From Prosthecobacter vanneervenii (GTDB lineage Bacteria; Verrucomicrobiota; Verrucomicrobiia; Verrucomicrobiales; Verrucomicrobiaceae): a stretch of 64,000 nucleotides of DNA. Both the position numbers and the translations under genes were made by a program. The notes below the pieces were generated by a model. That model was not told where the DNA came from. It searched no databases and saw only the letters and a list, made by a program, of their open reading frames with translations. Shown piece by piece: positions 1 to 8,589 of this stretch. The stretch covers positions 1,302,001 to 1,366,000 of the forward strand of contig NZ_JACHIG010000001.1 in the NCBI RefSeq assembly GCF_014203095.1. The letters run 5' to 3'. The stretch's first letter is position 1. The number at the start of each line of letters is the position of its first letter.

Positions 1-59
1 GTGGCTCCCTGCTGGCCGGCAGCCGCTCTGGATGCCGGGCTCTTTGCTGCACCGCGCGC

Positions 60-1595
60 CTACTGCGGGTACGCGGCGTCTGCGGCGGTGGTCGGCTTGG
101 CCGGGGCTGGGGAGGGCTGCACGGCCGGGGGCGCGGGCTTGGCCACGGTCTTCACCTCCACGTTCATCTGGCTCAGTGTCAGCGGGGCGCCTTCGGGGCG
201 GTTTTCGATGTTCTGCTTCGGATCATACAGGTCCAGGCCCACGCTCTGCAGCATCTGGCGGGCTGCTGCGGGCTGGTAGTTTTTAGCACCGGCGATTTTC
301 AGCGTCTTGATGCTTCCGTCAGGCTGCGGCACATGCAGCGTGGGCTGATACAGCACGCCGGCGGGCTGGCCCTCCTCCGGGTGCGACTCCAGATTGGCAC
401 GCTTGAAGACCGAGAAGTCCACGTGCGACCCATACGGGACATGCCGTGCCTGCTCGTGCGACCCGATGCTGCTGAACGCATTCTTTTCCGGATGGTGTAA
501 AATACCATGCGCGTCACGGTAGTAGCTGTGGGTGCGCTTGATCAGCCGCTCGTTTTTCATCACCTCGTCCATCCACGCCAGGGTGGTGCCCGCCATGTCG
601 TTGGAGTCTTCATACCCGCCGCCGATGTCTGAATGCGCGCCGGGGAACCACACCTCATACACCTTGCAGGAGGGATCGATGGGCGGGCCCACGATCAGCG
701 GGTGGAACTGGCTGCGCTTCTCATCCAGGCTCAGCGCGTGCACGGTCAGCTTGATGTTCGGGTAGGGGCGCACCTTGTAGCGCTGCGGCCTGCCGGGGAT
801 GACTTCGCCGTCGTTGCGCAGCTTGGTGAAAGGCAGCCCGGGCACCGTGTCCCAGATGCCCAGCAGCTCGATCTCCGGTGCATGAAACACCCAGCCCTGG
901 CAGAAGCGCTGCCGCTGCAGCTCAGCCTGATTGGCCTTGAGGGTGTCCTTCCACACCTTCAGCGGGATGCTGCTGCCGGCCTTGGGCTCGGGGTCGGTCA
1001 GGTGCAGCTCGCAGTAGTCGTACACGGCGGTGGCCAGTGCCTTGAGCTGCTTTTCGCGCAGCTTGTTCTGCACCACGTCCTGGGTGAAGGCGTGCGTGGC
1101 ATCCGGCAGCCCGCAGTGCGCCATCATGCCTGAGAGCATGCGCGCCTCGAAGGCCCCGCGGCTGAAGCCAAAGATGTGGATCCTGTCCTTGGCGCCCGCA
1201 TTCCAGTACCGGGCCAGGAAGGCATACGCATCGATCACGCGGTCTTTGATGCCCCAGCCAAAGGCCTTGCCCGTGAGCGTGCGCACGCCCACGCCCTCCA
1301 CGTAGATGCAGGGGGCGTGCGGGTCCTCCGCCAGCGCCTGCTGCTCAAAGCTGCGCCTGACATTCGTGCGCGCTTTCCAGTTGTTGGACGTGCCGTCAAA
1401 GAAGACATTGATCTGCTTGGGCTCGTTTTCCTCTTCCGGCGCGAAGCGGCGCGGCGTGGCCGGATTGGGCGCATACTGCACATTGAAGCGGTAGAGGCTG
1501 CAGCCCGTGAGAGACACCGCCCCCAGCACTGCCGCCGCCATGCCCGACATCATTCGCGCACGAGAGGCCCCGGTAGAAAGATTTTTGAAAATCAT
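60..1595 (-). CDS. DUF2235-family lipoprotein, predicted alpha/beta hydrolase (phospholipase-like)
   Basis: The 511-residue product starts with a lipoprotein signal whose lipobox LTGC places the acylated cysteine at residue 32, so it should be membrane-anchored outside the cytoplasm. Residues about 60-380 look like DUF2235, the domain of type VI lipase effectors (Tle1) and related hydrolases: a VFFDGTSNN segment (about 64-72), the nucleophile elbow GFSRG (143-147, Ser145), then WDTVPG and GAHSDIGGGY, which supply the usual Asp and His. The C-terminal 50 residues are rich in Pro and Ala. No type VI secretion genes are nearby and the lipobox argues against an injected effector. Substrate is unknown. 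Family assignment is confident; lipase activity is inferred. Confidence 0.85.
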   Translation of the reverse strand: MIFKNLSTGASRARMMSGMAAAVLGAVSLTGCSLYRFNVQYAPNPATPRRFAPEEENEPKQINVFFDGTSNNWKARTNVRRSFEQQALAEDPHAPCIYVEGVGVRTLTGKAFGWGIKDRVIDAYAFLARYWNAGAKDRIHIFGFSRGAFEARMLSGMMAHCGLPDATHAFTQDVVQNKLREKQLKALATAVYDYCELHLTDPEPKAGSSIPLKVWKDTLKANQAELQRQRFCQGWVFHAPEIELLGIWDTVPGLPFTKLRNDGEVIPGRPQRYKVRPYPNIKLTVHALSLDEKRSQFHPLIVGPPIDPSCKVYEVWFPGAHSDIGGGYEDSNDMAGTTLAWMDEVMKNERLIKRTHSYYRDAHGILHHPEKNAFSSIGSHEQARHVPYGSHVDFSVFKRANLESHPEEGQPAGVLYQPTLHVPQPDGSIKTLKIAGAKNYQPAAARQMLQSVGLDLYDPKQNIENRPEGAPLTLSQMNVEVKTVAKPAPPAVQPSPAPAKPTTAADAAYPQ

Positions 1596-1734
1596 GCGCC
1601 GTTTTTCCCGGGGAATGCCGGGAGTGTCAACTCATTAATGCGGCATGCCCATAAGAATAAAACCAAAAACCTGTGGGCAGGCCCCTGATTTTTCCTGCTT
1701 GGGGGCGTCAGCCAGCATCCCATGCGTCCAGCCC

Positions 1735-1782
1735 GCGCTCCGGCGGAAAGGGATCGTCACAGTCCCTCACGCTCACGCATGG
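1735..1782. repeat. Degenerate copy of dispersed palindrome P2
   Basis: The stretch GGGATCGTCACAGTCCCTCA with the flanks CGGCGGAA and CGCTCACGC matches, with changes in one arm, the palindromic element found at 3.5, 14.7, 23.4, 34.9, 35.1, 35.3 and 56.8 kb. It lies between the divergent-looking ends of two minus-strand genes. Confidence 0.55.
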
Positions 1783-1860
1783 CGCTGCACCACCGCACAT
1801 GCGCAAAGACGCCTCACATGGAGGCATCCAGATGAGCCCCGTCCGCCGCCGCGCCTGGTG

Positions 1861-2541
1861 CTAATCCTTCTTCTGCTGCGCCAGCACCTCCAGTGCCTCC
1901 TCCTTCGACTTCACGTGCAGCTTCTGGTAGATCTTCTTCATGTGCACCCGCACGGTCTCGTGGCTCAGTCCCAGGGCGGCGCCCACCTCTTTGGCGTTGC
2001 CGTGCCTGGCCATGGAGCTCAGCACCTCGCGCTCACGCGTGGTCAGGCTGCGCAGGGAACTCCTCCTGTCGGCGGCGGAAATCGCAGAGGTGCGGAATTC
2101 ATTCATCAGCATCTGCGCGATCACCGGGCTCAGGCTCACGCCATCCTGGATGATCTGCCGCAGCCGCTCCGCAAAAATCTCCGGGTCCGCCGTCTTCACC
2201 AGATAGCCTGAGGCGCCGCTGCGCATGGCCGCAAAGACGTCTTCAGGCTCGCTGGAGGAGGTCAGCATCACACACAGCGGTGGGGTGGGCAGCTTTTGCA
2301 GATTCGCGATCAGTTCCACCCCGCTGAGCCCCGGCAGCTCCAGATCGATGAAGAGCAGGTCCACCTCCAGAAAGCGCCTGTCTGCCACCAGCGCCTCGGC
2401 GCTCTCCCAGGCATGCACCAGCTCCACCTCGGGTGTGTTCTTCAGCAGCCCTGAGAGGTAGGCGCGGTAAACGGGGTCGTCCTCCACCAGTGCGATCCGC
2501 GTAGGACTGCCTTTGGCTCGACGTGGGGCTTTATTTCTCAT
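1861..2541 (-). CDS. NarL/LuxR-family response regulator
   Basis: This 226-residue protein has a receiver domain (about 15-132) and a LuxR-type HTH (about 164-222). Receiver landmarks are intact: acidic pair Asp21-Asp22, phosphoacceptor Asp66 in FIDLELPG, Thr/Ser at 94-95 and Lys116 in YLVKT. The HTH has the typical LTTREREVL start and LSHETVRVHMKKIYQKL recognition region. It starts 15 bp after the stop of the upstream zinc-motif protein (2557-3240), so the two are probably co-transcribed. It should be a phosphorylation-controlled transcription factor. No kinase is adjacent; the HPt of the 16.4-21.3 kb hybrid kinase is one possible donor, by inference only. Confidence 0.9.
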   Translation of the reverse strand: MRNKAPRRAKGSPTRIALVEDDPVYRAYLSGLLKNTPEVELVHAWESAEALVADRRFLEVDLLFIDLELPGLSGVELIANLQKLPTPPLCVMLTSSSEPEDVFAAMRSGASGYLVKTADPEIFAERLRQIIQDGVSLSPVIAQMLMNEFRTSAISAADRRSSLRSLTTREREVLSSMARHGNAKEVGAALGLSHETVRVHMKKIYQKLHVKSKEEALEVLAQQKKD

Positions 2542-2556
2542 TGATTTTTAAAAATA

Positions 2557-3240
2557 CTACAATCCATTCTGCAGCACATCAGAATACAGCTCGTCAGCGC
2601 ATTTCTCACACACGGTATGGGAGCTGCCGCGCCCGGTGGTCATCAGCCGCAGGTCGTCCCAGTGCATCCACCCATGCTGTGGCGTATGCACTTTGCGGCA
2701 GCAGCAGCACGTCACGGGCTGGCTGCCTGGAGCTGCGGTGGCCAATGTTTCTGGGTCGGCAGGCTGTGGAGCAGCTGGCCTCAGCCGGCCGAGGTAGGTC
2801 TGCAGGCTGCAGCGCAGGCCATCCAGCACACCGGCGCGCCGTTCGGTCATCTCAATGACATTCTCAAACTGCATGCCCAGCACATACTTGCGGCCATCCG
2901 CAGCCAGACCAAAGGAGAGCCCCGCAAAGAGCAGCATGCCACCGGCCCACGGCACCGTCTGCACACTGTCGGGGGCGGCGGTCTCCGCCTGTCGGAGGAT
3001 CAATTCCTCCAGCCCGGCACCGATCTCCATCGTCTGCTCCCTGCGCAGCACGATGTGGCACGCATCCGCCGCGTGGCTCGTCACCCAGGCATGCCTGCAG
3101 CCCAGCAGCGAGCACGCGGTGTCCAGGGCGTAGAGCGCCGCCCATGAGAAGGTGTTTTGATGCGGGCCTGCCTCGGCATAATAAGGCGCAGGAGCCTGAA
3201 AATGGGAGTTGGGGGCGAGTGGAATAATCATAACAGCCAT
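2557..3240 (-). CDS. Unrecognised protein with C-terminal CCxxC...CxxC module, signalling-associated
   Basis: The protein has about 227 residues from the ATG at 3240; the longer frame to 3303 begins with TTG and would cover a GGGTTAACC site. The N-terminal 130 residues could be a small sensory fold (GAF-like), but I see no diagnostic motif. Near the C-terminus a cysteine cluster CCCCRK is followed about 30 residues later by CEKC, with an aromatic HGWMHW between. This layout resembles the short cysteine motif (CxxCKxIR...W...CPxC) at the C-terminus of many PAS/GAF and response-regulator proteins, where metal binding is suspected. It precedes and probably shares an operon with the response regulator at 1861-2541. 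Function is unassigned. Confidence 0.65.
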   Translation of the reverse strand: MAVMIIPLAPNSHFQAPAPYYAEAGPHQNTFSWAALYALDTACSLLGCRHAWVTSHAADACHIVLRREQTMEIGAGLEELILRQAETAAPDSVQTVPWAGGMLLFAGLSFGLAADGRKYVLGMQFENVIEMTERRAGVLDGLRCSLQTYLGRLRPAAPQPADPETLATAAPGSQPVTCCCCRKVHTPQHGWMHWDDLRLMTTGRGSSHTVCEKCADELYSDVLQNGL

Positions 3241-3280
3241 TATATTACGGGAAGAAATCCCGGCAGTGCTTGTGCCGCCT

Positions 3281-3319
3281 TGGGTTAACCTCATTTTCTC
3301 CAAGGTGAGTTACCCCAAG
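3281..3319. promoter_or_regulatory. TGGGTTAACC operator candidate (plus inverted partner)
   Basis: TGGGTTAACC lies at 3281-3290, about 41 bp upstream of the ATG at 3240. A second, imperfect copy in inverse orientation (GAGTTACCCCAAG, 3307-3319) follows 16 bp further upstream. The same core occurs upstream of the genes starting at 4430, 5050 and 21855, all signalling-related. Confidence 0.5.
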
Positions 3320-3509
3320 CGATGGCTGGCATGCCTGCGATGCATGCGCCAACTTCTAACATCTCCGCACAGGCTGTGTAACCCGTGTGTGAGGCTGTTG
3401 GGCTGGCGGTGGTTAGCGATTGCCGCCGCCAGCTGAAAGCCTCTGCAAAAGCCTCCCTTTTGCTCGTGTGCTGCATGACCACGAGAGTCCCAGTCCGCCA
3501 GAGTAACCG

Positions 3510-3592
3510 AATGGCGGAGAGGGGGCGTCCCGATCCCTCACGCGCTCGCAAGGCCCAGCGCGCCCGCGCTGCCAACAAGCTTTGTTTTTACC
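3510..3592. repeat. Dispersed palindrome P2 copy
   Basis: The core GGGGCGTCCCGATCCCTCA plus the flank reading CGCGCTCGCAAGGCCCAGCGCGCCCGCGC and then GCCAACAAGC is shared, in inverse orientation, with 14.64-14.73 kb. It sits in the 428-bp gap 3304-3731, where I find no convincing gene. Confidence 0.6.
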
Positions 3593-3731
3593 GCACCGCC
3601 CAGCGTATGCGCAGCATGAGTGCCACGCCACAAGACATGCCGCGTGCTCCATGTTTATTCATACCACAGAGTATTAGAAAATAGCCGCCCCTCCATTCTG
3701 GCCGGCAGGCGCAGGCAGCGCGGCTGCGAGC

Positions 3732-4430
3732 CTACGCGGCTGCGGCCTCGGGCTCTGCCGTGGGGCTCCTGAGCAGAGTCTGCTCAGGCTTCAGCCCCAG
3801 CATGCCATGCTCCAGGCAGTAGCGTGCAATGTTCGCGCTGGTGATGATGCCTGTCTTGCGGGCGATGTTGTGCTTGTGCACCGCGACAGTGCAGGGCGAA
3901 AGGCCCAGCTCCTTGGCGATCGACTTCAGGCGCCGCCCATGGCCAATCTGCACAAAAATCTCCAGCTCCCGGGGGCTGAGCAGGTTCATGGGATTGCCTA
4001 TCTGCGAGTAGCTGATGTGCTGCATGAACTTCTGCGCAATCTCCGGCGAGAGATGCTTCCCCCCCTCCACGACTGAATGGATGGCGCAGACCAGCTCGCT
4101 CACAGGGCAGGTCTTGGTGACGATGCCCAGCACGCCCTCCCGGATGGCGCGGTGCACCCAGAAAGAGCTCATCTCAGACGTCAGGATGATGGCCTTGGTG
4201 CCGGGGGATTGATCCCGTGCCTGGAGGATCATCGAAAGCCACGGGCTCTCCAGACCGGAGATGTCGGTGATCAAAAGATCAAAGGCATGGTGCTCGAGCA
4301 GCGGCGTGGCTTCTTTGATGCTGGAGGCCGTGATGAAGGTGTAACCTGGAAACTCCCGCTCCAGCAATGGGATCATAATTTCCCGGAACATGATATGGGA
4401 ATCCACGAACAGAACGCTTTTGGGAGTCAT
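3732..4430 (-). CDS. NarL/LuxR-family response regulator
   Basis: This 232-residue protein has a receiver domain (about 3-122) and a LuxR-type HTH (about 148-205). The phosphoacceptor is Asp56 in LLITDISG, with Thr/Ser at 84-85 and Lys106 in IVTKT. The acidic pocket is reduced: only Asp10 is present where two acids are usual (FVDSH). The HTH contains LSPRELEIF and LGLSPCTVAVHKHNIARK. The C-terminal tail is Ala/Glu-rich. It is transcribed alone, with a TGGGTTAAC motif at 4526-4534, about 96 bp upstream of the ATG. Family is certain; partner kinase and targets are not known. Confidence 0.88.
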   Translation of the reverse strand: MTPKSVLFVDSHIMFREIMIPLLEREFPGYTFITASSIKEATPLLEHHAFDLLITDISGLESPWLSMILQARDQSPGTKAIILTSEMSSFWVHRAIREGVLGIVTKTCPVSELVCAIHSVVEGGKHLSPEIAQKFMQHISYSQIGNPMNLLSPRELEIFVQIGHGRRLKSIAKELGLSPCTVAVHKHNIARKTGIITSANIARYCLEHGMLGLKPEQTLLRSPTAEPEAAAA

Positions 4431-4525
4431 CGCTATCGTATTGATTAATTGCCTTCTCTAGACGGGGGCGCGCCCGTCACCGCTGCTTCCTTGCCCGAAT
4501 CCAGTGCCTGAATAAAGTGGACTGA

Positions 4526-4537
4526 TGGGTTAACACA
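4526..4537. promoter_or_regulatory. TGGGTTAAC operator candidate
   Basis: TGGGTTAACACA is 96-107 bp upstream of the response regulator starting at 4430, and between it and the end of the HAD gene. One half-site matches the other GGGTTAACCC sites exactly; the other half is diverged. Confidence 0.4.
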
Positions 4538-4573
4538 ACGAAGGCACGTGGTGGCGCCCGTGCAGCGCAGCGC

Positions 4574-5050
4574 CTAGCCCTGCTCCAGGCTTTGCCGGCA
4601 GCACTCATGCTGCACCAGCGCGCTGCCTCCCAGCATCTGGGAGAGGCGCAGCCGCACGATCTGCCATAAGCCCATCGGCAGCGGCACCACCGGCACGCCT
4701 GCATTGCGCAGCACGCCCACGGCGCGGTCATCCCACAGCGCGATCATTTGATGGTCCTTGCGGTTGGTGATCTCCAGCCTGGGCAGGCCATGACGCTCGC
4801 ACCACTGGTGGATCATTCTTTCGCTGCCAGGATCTCCGGCGCGGGCGGTGAAGATTTTCACCGTGCGCCCGGTCTTGACCCAGTAGCGCACGCGCTTGAG
4901 CATCGGCAGCACCGCAGGCCCGATCTGCAGCGGGTGCAGGGTGGTGTCCGTGCGTGCCAGCGTGCCGTCCAAGTCCACGCCGATCCAGCCCTTGCGCGGG
5001 TACTTCGGGATTTTAATCGTCTCTTTGTCAATTTCTTGCTGTTCCAGCAT
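4574..5050 (-). CDS. HAD-fold phosphatase-like protein
   Basis: I chose the ATG at 5050 (158 residues) because the longer reading to 5143 would cover the TGGGTTAACTCA site at 5106. The HAD signature motif I is VDLDGTLA, with nucleophile and acid/base aspartates at residues 26 and 28; motif II is IFTARAG; a lysine and an aspartate follow in NRKDH and WDDRAV. The layout resembles small stand-alone HAD hydrolases acting on phosphorylated metabolites or nucleic-acid ends. The last 20 residues contain Cys and Gln. It is monocistronic, between a response regulator and a repeat region. The fold is confident; the substrate is unknown. Confidence 0.75.
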   Translation of the reverse strand: MLEQQEIDKETIKIPKYPRKGWIGVDLDGTLARTDTTLHPLQIGPAVLPMLKRVRYWVKTGRTVKIFTARAGDPGSERMIHQWCERHGLPRLEITNRKDHQMIALWDDRAVGVLRNAGVPVVPLPMGLWQIVRLRLSQMLGGSALVQHECCRQSLEQG

Positions 5051-5105
5051 TGGCGCATCATAAGCTGCATGCGCGGGTGCTTTGAACCGCGAATGAAGTT
5101 CATTT

Positions 5106-5119
5106 TGGGTTAACTCACG
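5106..5119. promoter_or_regulatory. TGGGTTAACTCACG operator candidate
   Basis: The TGGGTTAAC core lies 56-69 bp upstream of the preferred HAD start at 5050. It is one of at least five such sites in the window. Confidence 0.45.
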
Positions 5120-5179
5120 CCTGCTGAAATGGCGTGGGATCACTCAGGGTGAATCATGAGTGCAGGCGCAGGGAAGCCC

Positions 5180-5510
5180 CGCCGTGGAGTGCGCGCCGCG
5201 TTCGCAGAAAGCCCTCTTCGCGGATGCAAGCCATGTGGCCGCACGCCCAGAGCCGATGAGGACATCGGCGCTCCCAGCAAAGAGCTCCGCCACGGAGTGC
5301 GCGCCGTGTTTGAAGAAAGCCCTCTTCGCGGATGCGAGCCATGTGGCCGCACACCCGGAGCCGATGAGGACATCGGCGCTCCCAGCAAAGAGCTCCGCAG
5401 GAGAGTGCGCGCCGTGTTTGAAGAAAGCTCTCTTCGCGCATGCGAGCCCCATGGCCGCGCAGCTCCTGCGCCACGTCGTTCATCGGTGCGCTGCTGCAGC
5501 CTGATGCTGG
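5180..5510. repeat. 108-bp tandem repeat, three units
   Basis: The phrase GAGTGCGCGCCG recurs at 5187, 5295 and 5403, an exact 108-bp period. Units contain GGAGCCGATGAGGACATCGG followed by CGCTCCCAGCA, also found at 22.11-22.14 kb. Because 108 is a multiple of 3, several frames stay open and spell 36-residue peptide repeats; I see no evidence that they are translated. The array fills the gap between the HAD gene and the acyltransferase stop. Confidence 0.85.
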
Positions 5511-6644
5511 TCAGCCGACGCGCCTTGCCTTGCTGAGCCTGCGGCCCAGGGCCATGCAGGGCTCCTCCACCCAGCGCAGCAGCAGCCAGCCGCCCAGAAC
5601 GCTGGCAGCCAGCACCACCAGGGGCCTCCACCCGGGCGGCAGGTGGGACTCCAACAGCAGGATCAGCGGTGTGTGCAGCAGATACAGCCCGTAGGAGACA
5701 TGACCCAGGAACAGCAGCGGCCTGCAGTGCAGCAGCCTCCCCACGCGCCCCGAGTACAGGCAGAAGACAAACAGCACGCCATATCCCACCCAGCCCACGT
5801 AGTTGACATACGGAATGCCCACAAGCAGCGGATGAAACTTGCAGCCGATCATGGCCACCGCCGCAGCCAGCGCCGCGGCCCTGGCACTGAATGGTAGCTT
5901 GTGGTAGAGCTGCTCCACCGCATTTTGCGGACGCGCCAGCACGGCACCGGCCATAAACAGCACCACATAGCGGGACGCCTCCGCCAGAGACAGCAGAAAG
6001 CCCGGCAGCGGCACATGCACCAGCCGTGTGGCCGCCACGGAGAAGACGGTGCCCGCCACCAGAGACCCCATCAACCCCAGCCGCCGCGTGCCCAGCAGCA
6101 GCAGCGGAAAGACCACCGACAGCCGCATCTCCACATACAGCGACCACGCCGGGGAATTGATCGCGTCGGGATCTCCCAGAAAGAGACCATTTTCCACCAG
6201 ATCCTGCCAGCCCGGCACCCGGGCCACGGCACCCGGCATGCCGCCTTTCACGGGTGTCTGGGTCCAGTACAGTCCCGCAAAGGTCAGCACCAGCACCACG
6301 GCATACGCCGGCCAGATGCGGAAGACGCGCCGTGTCAAAAAGCCCGCATAGCCCGGCGGCTGCCTGCCCTCCAGCTGCAGCGCCAGCACATGGCCGCTAA
6401 GCAGGAAAAAGATCAGCACCGCCCCGTAGCCATCCCGCAGCGGCTGCAGCCACCAGACATTCTCCATGAAACCGGGCGGACAGTGCGCCAGAAAAACCAT
6501 CAGCGCCGCCGCACCACGCAGGGCATCCAGCTTGCCGATTCGGTTGGAGGAAATGTCAGAAGGCACAAAGAGGGAGGCGAAAAAATCGAGAAAATCATAA
6601 ATCGAAAAAAGCCGCAACCAAATCTTGTCAGCCAAGCCCAGCAT
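5511..6644 (-). CDS. Acyltransferase-3 family integral membrane protein
   Basis: The product has about 377 residues from the ATG at 6644 (a GTG at 6677 would add 11). It is highly hydrophobic with about ten predicted membrane segments. The family hallmark is seen at the N-terminus: LDALRGAAALMVFLAH, where Arg43 and His54 are the conserved active-site pair of the OafA/YrhL family. Such enzymes O-acylate cell-envelope sugars such as lipopolysaccharide, exopolysaccharide or peptidoglycan. No SGNH domain is fused and no polysaccharide genes are adjacent, so the acceptor cannot be named. It is monocistronic, with repeats downstream. Confidence 0.88.
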   Translation of the reverse strand: MLGLADKIWLRLFSIYDFLDFFASLFVPSDISSNRIGKLDALRGAAALMVFLAHCPPGFMENVWWLQPLRDGYGAVLIFFLLSGHVLALQLEGRQPPGYAGFLTRRVFRIWPAYAVVLVLTFAGLYWTQTPVKGGMPGAVARVPGWQDLVENGLFLGDPDAINSPAWSLYVEMRLSVVFPLLLLGTRRLGLMGSLVAGTVFSVAATRLVHVPLPGFLLSLAEASRYVVLFMAGAVLARPQNAVEQLYHKLPFSARAAALAAAVAMIGCKFHPLLVGIPYVNYVGWVGYGVLFVFCLYSGRVGRLLHCRPLLFLGHVSYGLYLLHTPLILLLESHLPPGWRPLVVLAASVLGGWLLLRWVEEPCMALGRRLSKARRVG

Positions 6645-6901
6645 CACTGCCCGCACCGGAAACAACCACTGCAACACCGCAGCCAGCGGCGGCGTGTGGC
6701 TACATGGATGTGCCGCATTGAGAATAAGACCGCTTCGTTAAAAGTGCAGTAAAAGTGACACCGAACAGAGGCATGCTTTATCCCCTCTGTCTTTGTTTTG
6801 ATTGTTTTAGGTAAAAAGTTAAATTGGCAATTGTTCTGAGGGCGTTTCTTGCATCATTTATCCAGTGCTGCTCTTCCCCCGAGTGGTGCTTCTGACAGAC
6901 T

Positions 6902-7708
6902 ATGTTTACTGCCGCGCTCGATTCACTGACTGCAGCCCACAAAACGGCTGTGGAGACGCAGCTGTCCGCCTGGGATACCGGCCCCTGTCCCAAATGGCGC
7001 CGCGTGGCTGCAAACATCCGGGCAGAGGTGGCGCTCCAGCTTGCTGATTTCACCGCCCTGCTCACGGATTTCGCCACGGAGCTGGCTGGTGTCACCGTCT
7101 CTCCCGAGTCTGGCTGGGTCAATGCATGCCGTAGAAACCAGTTCAGAGGCGCAGCCATGCCGCCACCGCTTCCTACGCACCTGGGCAGGGCGGTTCCCAT
7201 CGGCGGTTATGCCAAGATCATCAGCGAATCTCCTTCGATCACTCTGACGCCAGACATGTGCGAACAGATGTTGCGGGATATCCACCTGGCCTCTGGAATG
7301 CCAACACCACGTGAGACCCGAATCCTGCAGCAAGCACGCCTGGGCCGGTATGTCATGTGGGCAGCCTTTGACGCCACACACACCACGCAAAGCCCGTTTG
7401 ATCACATTCCCAAAACGACTGACGCCGTCCGCACGGCCTTGGGCTTGGGAGAGTGCCCCGAAACAGAGACTCTCATCCTCATCACCTACCAGTCTGTCGG
7501 CACCGGAGCGCCCAATCCTCTGCACCGACCTACCATTGGCGAAGCTGGAAGCTACTGCTGGTTCCGCCCCAATCCTGATGCTGCCGCACACCACGGCCTC
7601 ACCGAGCCCCTTCCCCCCAATCCTCTTGGGCTCGCCCCCGTGCCGGAGATGGTTCATCGTGAAATCAATGGCGACACCCTGACATTTCCGCTTTATTTGG
7701 CTGTATAA
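6902..7708 (+). CDS. Unrecognised first gene of KGGVGR-ATPase cassette
   Basis: This 268-residue soluble protein matches no family I recognise. It has a helical N-terminal half (about 1-80) and a mixed C-terminal half with a HRPTIGEAGSYCWF segment and a conserved-looking tail that ends in TFPLYLAV. It has no signal peptide or membrane helix. Its stop is 3 bp before the next ATG, and the second and third genes follow with a 2-bp gap, so the three are almost certainly one transcript. The 180 bp upstream is visibly more AT-rich than the neighbourhood, consistent with acquisition by transfer. The tight coupling suggests it acts with the ATPase, as sensor, effector or adaptor. Confidence 0.7.
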   Translation: MFTAALDSLTAAHKTAVETQLSAWDTGPCPKWRRVAANIRAEVALQLADFTALLTDFATELAGVTVSPESGWVNACRRNQFRGAAMPPPLPTHLGRAVPIGGYAKIISESPSITLTPDMCEQMLRDIHLASGMPTPRETRILQQARLGRYVMWAAFDATHTTQSPFDHIPKTTDAVRTALGLGECPETETLILITYQSVGTGAPNPLHRPTIGEAGSYCWFRPNPDAAAHHGLTEPLPPNPLGLAPVPEMVHREINGDTLTFPLYLAV

Positions 7709-7711
7709 CCC

Positions 7712-8587
7712 ATGAGCGCGTCCGTACCAGAACTGGCCAATCTCGGTCTCAAGCACCTCGAAGGCAAATCCTTCGAGGCTGTGCTTGAATGGATGGCGCG
7801 CGCCCTGCATGCTCAGGAGCCGTTGCCCATGATCGTGCCAGGGGAGTCTCCCGAAGACCCCATTCTGCGCCTGGAGCGGAGCCTCACGGAGATTACGAGG
7901 CGGGACTTGTGCGAGGCCTGCCGCGTGCTGGTGCGGCGCTATGTCAGGCAGCCGCAGGATGAAGCCGACGACGCCTACGTTGCCGCTCTCCTGCGTCTGG
8001 CCAAAGGGCTGAATCTCACCGATCTCGTCACAGATCTCTACACGCTGGCAGCCAACCATGCTGTCCTGTCAGCTCTGCCGCAGAGCCAGGTCAAGTCCAT
8101 CCTCTTCACCCTGCTGGATCTTCGGGCAGCGCTTCCGCTGGAGTTCTGGAAATCCCTGGCAGCTAGGCTGCCCGGCGCAATGAGCCTCATTGCCGTCTCT
8201 GGTCTGCTGGGGCATGGGTATAAGCCTGCCATGTGCGTACTACCGTCCCTGCCAGACCAGCAATCCGTCGCCGACTCCCTCTACATTATTCTCAAGCAGC
8301 ATGCCAAGCTGCTTAACCCGAACGAGGTGTCCAAGATGGTGGAAACTGCCAGACAATTCCTGTCTTCCTGTCAGCCGCAGATCCAGCTAGCCCTCCAGGA
8401 TTGGGTGGATGAAAATCCTGCCGTCGTGGAGAGCAGGCCTGCGGCCACGACTTCCTTTTCCAGGCCGTTGCTCGATACTGCTTTGGCTTCATTCTTCGCT
8501 CAGAGAGGTGGGCCGATCTATGCCCCCCGTCCTGCCTCTGCGCGTCTCTTGCAGCAAACGCCACAAACTTTGCTCAGTGCAGCCTGA
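7712..8587 (+). CDS. Unrecognised helical protein, second gene of KGGVGR-ATPase cassette
   Basis: The 291-residue product appears almost entirely alpha-helical, with Leu/Ala-rich amphipathic stretches across residues 1-240 and a Ser/Pro-rich tail. No catalytic motif, signal peptide or membrane helix is seen. The helical pattern could be a degenerate TPR or other solenoid scaffold, which would suit a partner of the TPR-bearing ATPase that follows. It begins 3 bp after gene one and ends 2 bp before gene three, so translation is probably coupled. I do not assign a function. Confidence 0.7.
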   Translation: MSASVPELANLGLKHLEGKSFEAVLEWMARALHAQEPLPMIVPGESPEDPILRLERSLTEITRRDLCEACRVLVRRYVRQPQDEADDAYVAALLRLAKGLNLTDLVTDLYTLAANHAVLSALPQSQVKSILFTLLDLRAALPLEFWKSLAARLPGAMSLIAVSGLLGHGYKPAMCVLPSLPDQQSVADSLYIILKQHAKLLNPNEVSKMVETARQFLSSCQPQIQLALQDWVDENPAVVESRPAATTSFSRPLLDTALASFFAQRGGPIYAPRPASARLLQQTPQTLLSAA

Positions 8588-8589
8588 CC

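Noticed and set aside
5144-5452. 36-residue peptide repeats in both strands of the 108-bp array
   Set aside because: The period is a multiple of three, so all frames stay open; no start context or signal supports translation.
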